51,019 nt of DNA from Acidimicrobiia bacterium (GTDB lineage: Bacteria > Actinomycetota > Acidimicrobiia > Acidimicrobiales > Aldehydirespiratoraceae). The DNA lies in NCBI GenBank assembly GCA_030432715.1, contig JAUIML010000004.1, positions 1 to 51,019 on the forward strand. Direction: 5' to 3'. Below, piece by piece: positions 39,072 through 47,705 of this stretch. The notes under the pieces are model-generated. The model was given only the letters and a program-made list of their open reading frames with translations. It did no database searches and had not been told where the DNA came from. A program made the position numbers and the translations under genes. How positions within the stretch are numbered: the stretch's first letter is position 1; the number at the start of each line of letters is the position of its first letter.

Positions 39072-40031
39072 CTACGGCACCCGGGTGATCGAGCGCACCC
39101 GCCACTCCACACCGGGCTTGGCCGGAAGCCCGCCGGGCGCGCCGCAGGCGATCGTCGGCACCGAACGGGAGGCTTCGATGTCGACCCGCCACCGATGCGC
39201 CCCGGCGGTCACGTCGACCGTGGCGGCCCCGGTCGGCTCATCGTGCTCCTCGATCACCTGGACCGTGCGGGCGGTCTCGTCGAAACCCCAGTCGTCGACC
39301 TCGGCCATGACGGCGCGCTCGGCCATCTGGGCGGGTCCGTCTGCCGCGCCCACCCAGCCGCGACAGCGATGAGCCACGGCGGCGGGCGTCACGTCGGCTC
39401 GCAGGATGGCCGTCATCTCCTCGACCGTGACCATGCCCCACATCCGCCCATCGGGAAGCGTGAGGCCCGTCGGCGCCATCCGATGGCCACCGGTGTGGCT
39501 TACACGGCGAATCGAGAACGACGGGTCGACCGCGAGGAGGGCGTTCCACATCGTGGTTCCCCGAGCACCGCAGCACACATCGTGACTGCCCTGCGTGCAG
39601 AGGAGGAGTTCGCGGCGGGCTGCGGTCGACACCATCGTCGCCGGCGAGGCGTCGAGCCCGTCGGCCAGAAGTCGTTCCAGGAGTCCGGGGACCCGCATGG
39701 GGTCGACATGGTGTTCGGCGCGGGCGAACTGCGCCCGGTCGGTGAGGCGATGGGTGACGACTCGGCCGATGCCGTCGGCGAGCGGCACCGCAGCCAGCAC
39801 CCGGACCCGACGGCCGGCCTCACCGGCCGCCGTGACCAACTCGGGAACGGCGGTGAACCCGTCGGCCGCCCAGACCGGCTTCGGCCACGGCAACGGCACG
39901 TCGACCACGATCAACTCGTCGACCCACAGCGCAGTACCGCCGGGATCGAGATGGATCCGTTCGGCGTGGACCGCACATCGCTCGAGCTCTGTCGCCGCCG
40001 GCAGCAGGGTCGGGTCGAAGGTGGCGGTCAT
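39072..40031 (-). CDS. Sucrase/ferredoxin-like (thioredoxin-fold Fe-S) family protein
   Basis: A 319-aa protein of the Suc_Fer-like family. The diagnostic motif is LLLCTQGSHDVCCGARGTTMWNAL followed by IRRVSHTGGHRMAPTGLTLPDG; the Cys residues and the 'SHtGGHR' His residues are those expected to hold a 2Fe-2S cluster in a thioredoxin-like fold. The biochemical role of the family is poorly known, and electron transfer is likely. Its ATG overlaps the stop of the HelD-like gene by 4 bases, so the two are co-translated. It lies 100 bases upstream of the fbpC promoter. Confidence 0.87.
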   Translation of the reverse strand: MTATFDPTLLPAATELERCAVHAERIHLDPGGTALWVDELIVVDVPLPWPKPVWAADGFTAVPELVTAAGEAGRRVRVLAAVPLADGIGRVVTHRLTDRAQFARAEHHVDPMRVPGLLERLLADGLDASPATMVSTAARRELLLCTQGSHDVCCGARGTTMWNALLAVDPSFSIRRVSHTGGHRMAPTGLTLPDGRMWGMVTVEEMTAILRADVTPAAVAHRCRGWVGAADGPAQMAERAVMAEVDDWGFDETARTVQVIEEHDEPTGAATVDVTAGAHRWRVDIEASRSVPTIACGAPGGLPAKPGVEWRVRSITRVP

Positions 40032-42094
40032 GGTCCGGTCAGGATCGCAGGAAGCGGCTCGCGATGCACGACCGTGATCCGCTTCGTGGCCCGAGTGAGC
40101 GCGACATAGAGCGATCGGACACCCTGACGTTCCTCGGCGACGATCCGAGCCGGCTCCACGATCACCGCGGCGTCGACTTCGAGTCCCTTCACCAGCCGCA
40201 CCGGCACCACGGTGACGCGTTGGTCGAGTCCGTGTCGGGTCGGTCCGCCGACCGGCATCTCGTGCGCGTCGAACGCGGCGTGGACCTCCTCGACGAGGGA
40301 ATCGGGAACCACGACCGCCACGTTGCCCTCGTCGACCGCCTCGAGCTCGGAGCGAACGACGTCGACGAGGCCGTCGGTGAACTCGGCGACCGCGGCGATG
40401 CGAGGCGGGTCGCCATCGGTGCGCACCGGTTGAGGGGGCCGCAAGCCGGGTGCGGCGTGAGGCAGGACCCGGTTGGCGAGGGCCATCGCCGGGCCGGGGA
40501 TGCGGTAGCCGATGGTGAGTTCACGGAACCGCGGCTCGCGCTTGCGGGGCAGGGCATCGACGACCGCATCCCACCCGTCGTTGGCCCAGGCCCCGGTCGC
40601 CTGGGCGATGTCGCCCACGACCGTCATCGACCCGTTCAGCGATCGCCGGGCGATCATGCGCAACTCCATCGGGGAGAGATCCTGCGCCTCGTCGATGCAG
40701 ATGTGGCCGTAGGTGCGCACCGCGTCGGTGGCCCGCTTTCCGGGTCGGTAGCCGAGCAGGGCCCGTGCCTCGTCGAGCAGCGGGACGTCCTGGAACCGCC
40801 AGATCACGTCGTCGGCGTGGGCGGACCGCGGCCGGTGGAGCAGTTGGATCTCGTCGTCGGTGAAGACGCCCCGATTGGCCGACCGCAGCAGGGCCCGGGA
40901 GCCGTAGAGGTCGTGGAGGAGGTGGGCCGGGCTGAGCACCGGCCACATCCAGTCGAGGGCTTCGCGGATCGGCAGTTCGTGGCGCAATCGTTCGCGGACC
41001 GTGTTGGCGTCGACGTGGCGTCGGGCGCTCGCGGCGAGCGCGGCGAAGAACAGCTCCTCGACGATCTTGCGACCCGAGTTGTGGCCGCGCGAGCGACGGC
41101 GGGCCTCCTTGATCACCGCGGCCGACTCCTCGACGGTGATCCGCAACCGCTGCACGCCGAAACCGATCACCAACTCGTCGCGCAGCGGACGTTCGCGGTC
41201 GTGCACGGCGCGGGCCAACACCCGGATCATCCGATCGTCGCCCTTCACTCGGGCGGCAGCCTCGCCGTCGAGCTTGTCGACCCGGACCCTGGGACGCAGG
41301 AGATCGGCCAACACGGCGATGTCGACGCCGGCCTCGCCCAGCGAGGGCAGGACTTGTTCGATGTAGGCGACGAAGAGCCGGTTGGGGCCCACCACGAGCA
41401 CGCCCTGCCCCTCGAGCGGGAAGCGGTGGGTGTACAGCAGGTAGGCGGCGCGGTGCAGGGCCACCACCGTCTTCCCGGTGCCCGGACCTCCCTGCACCAC
41501 CATCACCCCGGGCATCTCGGCACGAATGATCTCGTCCTGTTCGCCCTGGATGGTCGCGACGATGTCGCCGAGCCGCCCGGTACGGGATGCTTCGAGGGCC
41601 GCGATCAGTGCGCCCTGACCACGAGCGCCGACGTCGTCGGGCATGACCCCTTCGAGATCGCCGAACAGCTCGTCGTCTATCCCGAGCAGCGTTCGGCCCC
41701 GGGTGGCGAAATGGCGTCGCCGCTCGATGCCCATGGGCTCGCGCCCCGTGGCCCTGTAGAAGGGCTCGGCGATCGGCGCTCGCCAGTCGACGACCACGGG
41801 GTCGTGCTCGCGGTCCCAGACCCCGAGGCGACCGATGTAGAACTTCTCGTCGGTATCGGCCGGATCGATGCGCCCGAAGACCAGCGAGCGGTCGCCCAGG
41901 TTGAGCTGGCTCAGCCGCGTGACGGCACCGTCGATCATCGATTCGCGCTCGAATCGATGCTGGTTGGTGCCGCCCCGCTGGGCCTCGTGCCCGCCGGTGA
42001 TGCGGTGGGCGCGCTCGCGCGCGTCCTCCAGGCAGGCGTAGGCCCAGTCGAGGTGGGCCTGCTCGGCATCGAGTTCGGGATGACGGTCTGACAC
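40028..42094 (-). CDS. HelD-like RNA polymerase-associated ATPase (UvrD-superfamily)
   Basis: A 688-aa superfamily 1 ATPase. The N-terminal coiled-coil arm (~8-60) precedes the HelD-type segment RIDPADTDEKFYIGRLGVWDREHDPVVVDWRAPIAEPFYRATGREPMGIERRRHF, which normally marks HelD rather than DNA-repair UvrD. Walker A is QGGPGTGKTVVALHRAAYLLY (from 201) and motif II is CIDEAQDLSPMELRMIARR. The C-terminus carries LYVALTRATKRITVVH. Actinobacterial HelD/HelR removes RNA polymerase from DNA and can protect it from rifampicin. GTG 42094 begins MSDRHPELDAEQ. Confidence 0.88.
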   Translation of the reverse strand: MSDRHPELDAEQAHLDWAYACLEDARERAHRITGGHEAQRGGTNQHRFERESMIDGAVTRLSQLNLGDRSLVFGRIDPADTDEKFYIGRLGVWDREHDPVVVDWRAPIAEPFYRATGREPMGIERRRHFATRGRTLLGIDDELFGDLEGVMPDDVGARGQGALIAALEASRTGRLGDIVATIQGEQDEIIRAEMPGVMVVQGGPGTGKTVVALHRAAYLLYTHRFPLEGQGVLVVGPNRLFVAYIEQVLPSLGEAGVDIAVLADLLRPRVRVDKLDGEAAARVKGDDRMIRVLARAVHDRERPLRDELVIGFGVQRLRITVEESAAVIKEARRRSRGHNSGRKIVEELFFAALAASARRHVDANTVRERLRHELPIREALDWMWPVLSPAHLLHDLYGSRALLRSANRGVFTDDEIQLLHRPRSAHADDVIWRFQDVPLLDEARALLGYRPGKRATDAVRTYGHICIDEAQDLSPMELRMIARRSLNGSMTVVGDIAQATGAWANDGWDAVVDALPRKREPRFRELTIGYRIPGPAMALANRVLPHAAPGLRPPQPVRTDGDPPRIAAVAEFTDGLVDVVRSELEAVDEGNVAVVVPDSLVEEVHAAFDAHEMPVGGPTRHGLDQRVTVVPVRLVKGLEVDAAVIVEPARIVAEERQGVRSLYVALTRATKRITVVHREPLPAILTGP

Positions 42095-42207
42095 GTTGGG
42101 GGCGGACTCCCGGGGAGGGGGAAACGGTTCAGTCTACCCGGGCGTCCGGGCGCTGCGTCCGGGGTTCGACACCCCAACGGGCCACCGTCGTCGTACCCTC
42201 ACGGATC
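42095..42207. other. Divergent intergenic region with repeats between HelD-like and patatin-like genes
   Basis: The 113-base gap holds two copies of GCGTCCGGG (42142-42150 and 42155-42163, 13 bases apart) and an inverted repeat GGGGT-TCGAC-ACCCC (42161-42175). No rifampicin-associated element (long GGGGCTTGC-type inverted repeat) is recognised. TACCCT for the + strand gene lies at 42194-42199. Confidence 0.4.
42194..42199 (+). promoter_or_regulatory. Possible -10 box (TACCCT) of the patatin-like gene, leaderless pattern
   Basis: TACCCT followed by 8 bases and ATG 42208. No good -35 is visible. Confidence 0.35.
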
Positions 42208-43161
42208 ATGTTCTCGATCGGTTTGGTTCTCAGCGCCGGCGGCCCGCTCGGCGACCCGTGGCATTCCGGAGTCCTGGGTCGGCTCCAGGAGACGACCGGG
42301 TGGGACGCCCGCTCGGCGGCGCTGGTCATCGGCACCTCGGCGGGTGCGATCACCGCGGTCACGATCCGGGCCGGCGTCGCAGCGGTCGATCGAAAGCTGC
42401 ACATGACCGGTGGCCCGATCAGCCCCGAGGCCGAGGCGATCTACAACCGCATCGTGACCCCCTACGACGAACCCGAGGTCCCCCGCGACTGGCGACCGGC
42501 TTCGCCCCGTATGGCACTGCGGGCGGCGTGGCCGCCGTGGAAGCTCGACCCGGTGCGAGTGATGATGGCCAACCTTCCCCGGGGCACCCGCTCCGGGGAG
42601 CCGCTCGCGAAGCGGATGAACGAACTCCTGCCCGATGGCTGGCCCGAGCAGCCGCTCTGGATCACAGCGGTGCGGATGGGTGACGGCCGTCGGGTCGTGT
42701 TCGGGCGCGACGACGTCAGAGGCACTGTCGGGCAGGCCGTGCGTTCGTCGTCGGCCGTACCCGGCTACTACGCGCCGGGAAGGGTCGGCGAGCGCGAATA
42801 CATCGACGGCGGCGTCCACTCGTCGACCAATCTCGATCTCACTGCCGCCCTCGGCTTCGACCTCGTGATCGTGTCCTCGGCGATGACGGCGGCCGAGGGC
42901 GACCGAAACTGGCTCACCGACCCCACGAGGGCGTGGTTCAGCACGAAGCTCGACGAGGAGGTCGCCGAGGTGCAGGCCCGCGGCACCGCGGTGGTCGTGG
43001 TCGAGCCGGATGCCGAGACACTGCCGGCGCTCGACAAGACCGCCGACGATGCACGACGCAAGGCAACCGAAGCCGGTGCCGCAGCCGTCGACCGGGTGCT
43101 GGCCGGTGTCGACGGAGCCGGCCTGGTCGAGCTGATCGAACGGGCGAAGGCCACGTCGTAG
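42208..43161 (+). CDS. Patatin-like phospholipase family protein
   Basis: A 317-aa patatin-fold hydrolase with a Ser-Asp dyad. The Gly-rich oxyanion region is [19 protein letters not shown], the nucleophile elbow is IGTSAGA with Ser44, and the dyad Asp200 lies in [14 protein letters not shown]. It is predicted soluble, with no signal peptide. The family cleaves acyl chains from phospholipids or related lipids; the substrate is unknown. It stands alone with its own promoter and is convergent with the next lipoprotein gene. Confidence 0.9.
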   Translation: MFSIGLVLSAGGPLGDPWHSGVLGRLQETTGWDARSAALVIGTSAGAITAVTIRAGVAAVDRKLHMTGGPISPEAEAIYNRIVTPYDEPEVPRDWRPASPRMALRAAWPPWKLDPVRVMMANLPRGTRSGEPLAKRMNELLPDGWPEQPLWITAVRMGDGRRVVFGRDDVRGTVGQAVRSSSAVPGYYAPGRVGEREYIDGGVHSSTNLDLTAALGFDLVIVSSAMTAAEGDRNWLTDPTRAWFSTKLDEEVAEVQARGTAVVVVEPDAETLPALDKTADDARRKATEAGAAAVDRVLAGVDGAGLVELIERAKATS

Positions 43162-43175
43162 CCCGACCCGACGAC

Positions 43176-43955
43176 TCAACAGCCCCCGCCGGGGGTGGGG
43201 ATGTCGGGGATCGAGGGGTCGACCACCTCGACGTGCACGTGCGGGTTCGACGGGTCGTCGGTGAACTCGTCGACCTGCGACTCGAACGGGAGCCGGGTGG
43301 CCCGCGGCGCGATCACGGTGATCCCGGCCTCGAGCTCGTCGCCCACCCCGACCGCCAATCCGTCGATGTGGAAGATCTTGACCTCCCAGCCGGGCGCCGT
43401 GTCGGGCTCGATCACCAGGAAATCGTCGGAGTAGTCGCAGTAGAGGACGTAGGTACCGGCCCGGATCACCGTGCCGGTGACCGGCGAGCGGATCTCCGAC
43501 TCGGGGTCGACCACGATGTCGGCGGCCGTCCGGGAACCGGTGTTGCGACCCCGGCTCTCCAGGGTCACCGAGGGCGCCGCACCGTCGGTCGGCGTCTGCT
43601 GCTGCGAGCCGTCGTGGCCCGCCTCGTGGAAGCCGATCATCTCGACCCGGCGAGCCGGATGGAAGAGCAGGACCGGCCCGGCCGACGCGAACTGCGTGTG
43701 GTCCTGCTCGAAGTACACCGGACCGGCCGGCAGAGTCGTCGTCGTCGTGGTCGTGGTCGTCGTCGTGGTGGTGGTGGTGGTCGTGGTGGTGCTCGTGGTC
43801 GTGGTGGTGCTGGTCGTGGTGGACGAGGGCACCGCGAGTGCCTCGGGTGCGGCCGACGCGACATCGCCGTCGTCGCGCAGCCCGCAGGACGCGGCCAGCG
43901 CGGTGAAGGCCAGGACGGCGATGGCGAGCCTCAGGGGGTGGGAGTGACTCGGCAC
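43176..43955 (-). CDS. Lipoprotein with poly-Thr linker and M23-like domain
   Basis: A 259-aa protein. The signal peptide ([17 protein letters not shown]) ends in a lipobox Cys near residue 24. A ~31-residue Thr/Ser linker follows, then a beta-rich domain. [41 protein letters not shown] and the terminal [10 protein letters not shown] parallel LytM/M23 strands, including the HxH pair, so it may bind zinc and act on peptidoglycan; the first zinc ligand pair is uncertain. GTG 43955 is supported by TACGAT 6 bases upstream. Anchored on the outer membrane face, with the linker as a wall-spanning spacer. Confidence 0.78.
   Translation of the reverse strand: MPSHSHPLRLAIAVLAFTALAASCGLRDDGDVASAAPEALAVPSSTTTSTTTTTSTTTTTTTTTTTTTTTTTTTLPAGPVYFEQDHTQFASAGPVLLFHPARRVEMIGFHEAGHDGSQQQTPTDGAAPSVTLESRGRNTGSRTAADIVVDPESEIRSPVTGTVIRAGTYVLYCDYSDDFLVIEPDTAPGWEVKIFHIDGLAVGVGDELEAGITVIAPRATRLPFESQVDEFTDDPSNPHVHVEVVDPSIPDIPTPGGGC
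43734..43826. repeat. GTN/ACN trinucleotide repeat coding for a poly-Thr tract
   Basis: About 31 consecutive codons, nearly all Thr (ACG/ACC on the - strand) with a few Ser. The varied third bases mean the amino acid run is selected but the DNA is also prone to slippage in whole codons, so linker length may vary between strains. Confidence 0.9.
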
Positions 43956-43961
43956 CCCGCA

Positions 43962-43967
43962 ATCGTA
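43962..43967 (-). promoter_or_regulatory. -10 box (TACGAT) of the poly-Thr lipoprotein gene, leaderless pattern
   Basis: TACGAT on the - strand, then 6 bases to GTG 43955. Confidence 0.5.
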
Positions 43968-44005
43968 CTGCCCAGCCCACTGGCGCCCCGGGCCGCGGGC
44001 ATCGG

Positions 44006-44011
44006 TAGCCT
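44006..44011 (+). promoter_or_regulatory. -10 box (TAGCCT) of hemE, leaderless pattern
   Basis: TAGCCT followed by 7 bases and ATG 44019. It diverges from the lipoprotein promoter 40 bases away. Confidence 0.5.
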
Positions 44012-44018
44012 CGGCGGC

Positions 44019-45062
44019 ATGTCCGCCGGCCGATTCGACGACCACCCCTTCATCCGCGCCTGCCGATGCCAACCCCACGACCGGGTCCCGGTGTGGTTCA
44101 TGCGTCAGGCCGGCCGGTCGCTGCCGGAGTACCGCGCCATCCGCGGTGAGGGCACGATCCTCGACGCGATCGCCGATCCCGACCTGTCGACCGAGATCAC
44201 CTTGCAGCCGGTGCGCCGCTACGGCGTCGACGCCGCGATCCTCTACTCCGACATCGTCGTCCCCGCCCACGCGGTCGGCTTCGGACTCACGGTGACCCCG
44301 GGGGTGGGCCCCGAAGTCGAACACCCCTTCCGCTCGGCCGCCGATCTCGACCGTCTGCGGCCGCTCGATCCCGAGGCCGACACCCCCTACGTCCTCGAGA
44401 CGGTCCGCCAGCTGGTGACCGAGCTCGACGTGCCGCTCATCGGTTTCGCCGGTGCGCCGTTCACGGTGGCCTCCTATCTCATCGAGGGACGCCCGTCTCG
44501 CGACTACGCCAACACCAAGCGCCTCATGTTCACGGACGAGACGCTCTGGCATGCGCTGATGGAACGACTGGCCGACATGGCGATCACGTCGCTGCGGTCA
44601 CAGATCGACAACGGCGCCTCTGCGATCCAGCTGTTCGACTCCTGGGCGGGCGCGCTGTCGCCCCCGCAGTACGAGCGCTACGTGCTCCCCCACTCCTCGC
44701 GGGTGCTGGCCGGCGTCGCCGACACGGGCGTGCCCCGCATCCACTTCGGCGTCACCACCGGTGAGCTGCTCGAGCTGATCCGCGACGCCGGCGCCGACGT
44801 CGTCGGGGTCGACTGGCGGGTGCCGCTCGATCGCGCCCGCGCCCGCGTCGGCGACGAAGTCGCCCTCCAAGGCAATCTCGACCCCACGATGGTGCTGGCC
44901 GGGGTCGACGCCGCCCTCGAGGGCACCAGAGACGTCCTCGCCCGAAACGCCGGCCATCCGGGCCATGTTTTCAACCTCGGCCACGGGGTGATGCCGGCGG
45001 TCGACCCCGACGTGCTCAGCGCGGTCGTCGAGGTCGTGCACCGCGAAGGAACCGTCAACTGA
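44019..45062 (+). CDS. hemE: Uroporphyrinogen decarboxylase
   Basis: A 347-aa enzyme that removes four carboxyl groups from uroporphyrinogen III to give coproporphyrinogen III in haem synthesis. The N-terminal signature [19 protein letters not shown] carries the conserved Arg residues that bind substrate carboxylates. [17 protein letters not shown] contains the catalytic Asp. [17 protein letters not shown] and the C-terminal [14 protein letters not shown] are further family marks. Its stop shares bases with the hemY start (TGATG), so the two are translated together. Confidence 0.97.
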   Translation: MSAGRFDDHPFIRACRCQPHDRVPVWFMRQAGRSLPEYRAIRGEGTILDAIADPDLSTEITLQPVRRYGVDAAILYSDIVVPAHAVGFGLTVTPGVGPEVEHPFRSAADLDRLRPLDPEADTPYVLETVRQLVTELDVPLIGFAGAPFTVASYLIEGRPSRDYANTKRLMFTDETLWHALMERLADMAITSLRSQIDNGASAIQLFDSWAGALSPPQYERYVLPHSSRVLAGVADTGVPRIHFGVTTGELLELIRDAGADVVGVDWRVPLDRARARVGDEVALQGNLDPTMVLAGVDAALEGTRDVLARNAGHPGHVFNLGHGVMPAVDPDVLSAVVEVVHREGTVN

Positions 45063-46420
45063 TGAGCGACCGGACGGTGATCGTCGGCGGCGGGATCACC
45101 GGTCTCGCCGCCGCCCACGAGCTGTATCGGCAGGGCCGCGATGTCGTGGTGCTCGACGCCGCGCCGCGGGTGGGGGGAAAGGTCGCCGGTGGCCCGGTCG
45201 ACGGCGCCGGCCTGCCCTTCGACGTCGACATGGCGGCCGACGGCTTCCTCGCCCGAGAGCCCGAGATGACCGAACTCTGTATCGAGCTCGGACTCGAGGA
45301 CGACCTCACCTCCCCGCGGCCCGGTGGAGCCTTCATGTGGGTCGACGGCGCGCTCCGCCGCATCCCTCCAGGGGTGCTCGGTGCGCCGCTCGACCCCGAT
45401 GCGGTGGCCGCCAGCGGCATCGTCTCCGACGCCGGCGTCGAGGCCCTCCGGGCTGCGCTGGATCTCGATCACCCCGCCCTTGCCGGCGACGCGACGGTGG
45501 GCGAAGTGCTCCGGCCCCGAGTGGGTGACGAGGTGTTCACCCGCCTGGTCGACCCGCTGATCGGCGGCATCAACGCCGGGACGGCCGACGAGATGAGCAT
45601 CCGCGCCGGTGCCGCAGCCCTCGCCAACGCTGCCGCGAAGGGCGGATCCTTCGGCCAGGCGCTCCGCGACCATGTTGCGACCGCGGTTTCCGCCGGCCCG
45701 GTCTTCCATGGCGTCCGCGGCGGCAGCCAGCGCATCGTCGATGCGTTGCAGGACGAGCTCGGCGATCGGATCCACACCGGGGCCGAGGTCTTCGACCTCA
45801 CCCGTGACGGCGACACCTGGATCGTGCGGACCGACGACCACGCCCACGACGCCGATGCGGTGGTGCTCACCACCCCGGCCTGGGTCAGTGCGGGACTTCT
45901 CGCCCCCCACGCGCCTGAGGTGGCCGCCGTGCTCGCCGGCCTCGACTACGCCGACGCCGTGCTCGTCACCTTCGTGGCCCACCGCGACCAGGTCCGACAC
46001 GAGCTCGACGGGGCCGGGTTCCTGGTGCCCCGCGATCAGGGTCTCCTGATGACGGCGTGCTCGGTCTCCTCCTACAAGTGGGAGCACTACGACGACGGCG
46101 AGCACGTGATCATGCGGGTGTCGGCCGGGCGCACCGACGACGGCCGGTGGCTCGAGATGACGACCGAGGGCGTCGTCGCCCGACTCCTCGACGAGCTCCG
46201 CACCACGGTCGGACTCACCGGTGAGGCGGTCGCGCGGGTCACCGAGTGGCGGCGGTGTCTTCCCCAGTACCGCCCCGGTCATCTCGACCGCTGCGACCGG
46301 ATCGACGAATGGCTCCGCCGGGATGCGCCGGGGGTACGGATCGCCGGCGCGAGCATGCGCGGCCTCGGGCTACCCGCCTGCGTCCGCCAGGGCCGCGCCG
46401 CGGTCGGGGCCGGCGCCTGA
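45062..46420 (+). CDS. hemY: FAD-dependent proto-/coproporphyrinogen oxidase (HemY/CgoX-type)
   Basis: A 452-aa flavoenzyme. The dinucleotide fold is VIVGGGITGLAAAHELYRQGRDVVVLDAAPRVGGK, and the C-terminal FAD strand is VRIAGASMRGLGLPACVRQGRAA. It belongs to the oxygen-dependent oxidase family. In Actinobacteria these enzymes usually oxidise coproporphyrinogen III (CgoX) in the coproporphyrin route rather than protoporphyrinogen IX; databases may call it hemG. Directly coupled to hemE. No other haem genes are in the window. Confidence 0.93.
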   Translation: MSDRTVIVGGGITGLAAAHELYRQGRDVVVLDAAPRVGGKVAGGPVDGAGLPFDVDMAADGFLAREPEMTELCIELGLEDDLTSPRPGGAFMWVDGALRRIPPGVLGAPLDPDAVAASGIVSDAGVEALRAALDLDHPALAGDATVGEVLRPRVGDEVFTRLVDPLIGGINAGTADEMSIRAGAAALANAAAKGGSFGQALRDHVATAVSAGPVFHGVRGGSQRIVDALQDELGDRIHTGAEVFDLTRDGDTWIVRTDDHAHDADAVVLTTPAWVSAGLLAPHAPEVAAVLAGLDYADAVLVTFVAHRDQVRHELDGAGFLVPRDQGLLMTACSVSSYKWEHYDDGEHVIMRVSAGRTDDGRWLEMTTEGVVARLLDELRTTVGLTGEAVARVTEWRRCLPQYRPGHLDRCDRIDEWLRRDAPGVRIAGASMRGLGLPACVRQGRAAVGAGA

Positions 46421-46454
46421 CGCCGACGCGGTCTGCGAGGATTCCTTGCGAGAA

Positions 46455-46483
46455 TTGTCCTCGGGATCCTCACACTCTACGGT
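46455..46483 (+). promoter_or_regulatory. Promoter TTGTCC-17-TACGGT of the TetR-like gene
   Basis: TTGTCC (46455-46460), 17-base spacer, TACGGT (46478-46483), then 6 bases to ATG 46490. It is the best full sigma-70-type promoter with leaderless spacing seen in the window. Confidence 0.6.
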
Positions 46484-46489
46484 GGGGAC

Positions 46490-47077
46490 ATGGCCGACGA
46501 CTTCCCCCCAGCAAAGAAGACGAGGCGCTCGCGCGCCGAGCTCGAGGAGCTCATGATCGAAGGCGGCACCGAGGTGCTGCGAGAACTCGGCGTCGAGACG
46601 CAACTGTCGTCGGTCAGCTACGCCAAGGTGTTCGAGCACCTCGAGCGGACACGCGGCGTCCGCGTCACGTATGGCTCGGTCCACGAACGGATCTGGAACT
46701 CACTCCAGGAGTACCAGCTGTCGGTGATCGAGCGAGCCGGAGTCTGGGACCACGCAGCGATCACGGACGAGGGTTGGGTCGACTGGCTCCAGACCATGGT
46801 CGCGCTGTCGTCGGGCGGGGCCGACGAACCGGTCGGTGAGGCCGCCCGGGCCGGCGCGCAGTCCACCTACCGCAACCGCACCGCCGCCCACACGCCACCG
46901 GCGGGAGACCCCGCCGTGCCGACCGGGGCCGACGCCGACGACGTCGCCGCGACGCTCGCCGTCGCGGTGGCCGACGGACTGCAGCTGCGGTCGTTCCTCA
47001 CCGGCGACGACTCTGCCGCCCTCACCGAACTGGCGCAGACCATCATCCGGGATTGGGCCGATACCCAGGGCCGATGA
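46490..47077 (+). CDS. TetR-like transcriptional regulator
   Basis: A 195-aa protein. After a basic start (PPAKKTRRSRAELEELMIEGGTEVLRELG), the segment LSSVSYAKVFEHLERTRGVRVTYGSVHERIWNSLQEYQLSVIERA reads like a TetR helix-turn-helix with a longer loop between helices. The C-terminal helix (LAVAVADGLQLRSFLTGDDSAALTELAQTII) resembles the TetR dimer interface. Match to the family is partial. Target unknown; it follows hemY but has its own promoter. Confidence 0.65.
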   Translation: MADDFPPAKKTRRSRAELEELMIEGGTEVLRELGVETQLSSVSYAKVFEHLERTRGVRVTYGSVHERIWNSLQEYQLSVIERAGVWDHAAITDEGWVDWLQTMVALSSGGADEPVGEAARAGAQSTYRNRTAAHTPPAGDPAVPTGADADDVAATLAVAVADGLQLRSFLTGDDSAALTELAQTIIRDWADTQGR

Positions 47078-47124
47078 CTCGTCGCTGACCGCCTGCTGGG
47101 CGGTATGTGACTTCCGTCTCAATG

Positions 47125-47155
47125 TTGCGGTTGTGTGACGGAACTCCTCTACCTT
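47125..47155 (+). promoter_or_regulatory. Possible promoter TTGCGG-19-TACCTT for the Rpf-like gene
   Basis: TTGCGG (47125-47130) and TACCTT (47150-47155) with a 19-base spacer, in the 196-base gap after the TetR-like gene. It implies a ~110-base leader before ATG 47274; GAGGAGG sits at 47256-47262. Nothing else was recognised in the leader. Confidence 0.35.
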
Positions 47156-47273
47156 GTCCGTCGCTGAGGCGTCGGTGACCGACCCGCTCCCCTGCCCACG
47201 ACCAGCGCGTCGTGTGAACGGTCACCCAGATCACGTCACGACACGGGCCCTGCCCGAGGAGGCAGCACTTCTC

Positions 47274-47648
47274 ATGCGTCGAACGATCCGATTGATCGCG
47301 TTCGCCCTGACCGCACTGTTCGTCACCGCCGCGTGCACCCCGGAGGAGCTGGCGTTGTACCTCGACTCCACCGAGGAGGTACGAGACGTTCTCTCCAACG
47401 AGGAACTCCACCGTCTCCGGATGTGCGAATCGACCGACAACTACGAGGCCGTCTCGCGCAGCGGTACCTATCGCGGTGCCTACCAGTTCGACCAGACGAC
47501 CTGGGACGACGTGGCCGGTCGGTTCTTCCCCTGGCTGGTCGGCATCGACCCGATCGAGGTCGCTCCGTGGTGGCAGGACGCGATGACCCGCGCGTTGTGG
47601 TCGGAGCGGGGCAAACAGCCCTGGCCCATCTGCGGCCACAAGGTCTGA
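47274..47648 (+). CDS. Rpf-like transglycosylase-fold lipoprotein
   Basis: A 124-aa lipoprotein. The signal peptide (IRLIAFALTALFVTAAC) gives lipid-anchored Cys21. Residues ~46-122 match the transglycosylase-like fold of resuscitation-promoting factors: LRMCESTDNYEAVSRSGTYRGAYQFDQTTWDDVAGRFF and SERGKQPWPICGHKV parallel 'laqCESGGnW.....G.yGGlQF...TW' and 'QGw.aWPvC'. Glu52, in CES, is the expected catalytic acid. C51 and C120 probably form the family disulfide. It would cleave peptidoglycan close to the membrane. Start chosen at the ATG directly before the signal peptide. Confidence 0.83.
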   Translation: MRRTIRLIAFALTALFVTAACTPEELALYLDSTEEVRDVLSNEELHRLRMCESTDNYEAVSRSGTYRGAYQFDQTTWDDVAGRFFPWLVGIDPIEVAPWWQDAMTRALWSERGKQPWPICGHKV

Positions 47649-47705
47649 GGAGAATCGGCGGTGCGTTGCCCGTGACCGGGCCACCGCCTGTGGGAGTCTG
47701 ACGGC

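Noticed and set aside
42161-42175. tRNA T-arm-like GGGGTTCGACACCCC
   Set aside because: No matching acceptor stem, D-arm or anticodon arm is found in the ~75 bases upstream.
43734-43826. CRISPR-like or regulatory tandem repeat
   Set aside because: It is an in-frame threonine codon run inside a lipoprotein gene, with no spacers.
46446-46451. TTGCGA as -35 of the TetR-like gene
   Set aside because: The distance to TACGGT is 26 bases; TTGTCC at 46455 gives the proper 17.
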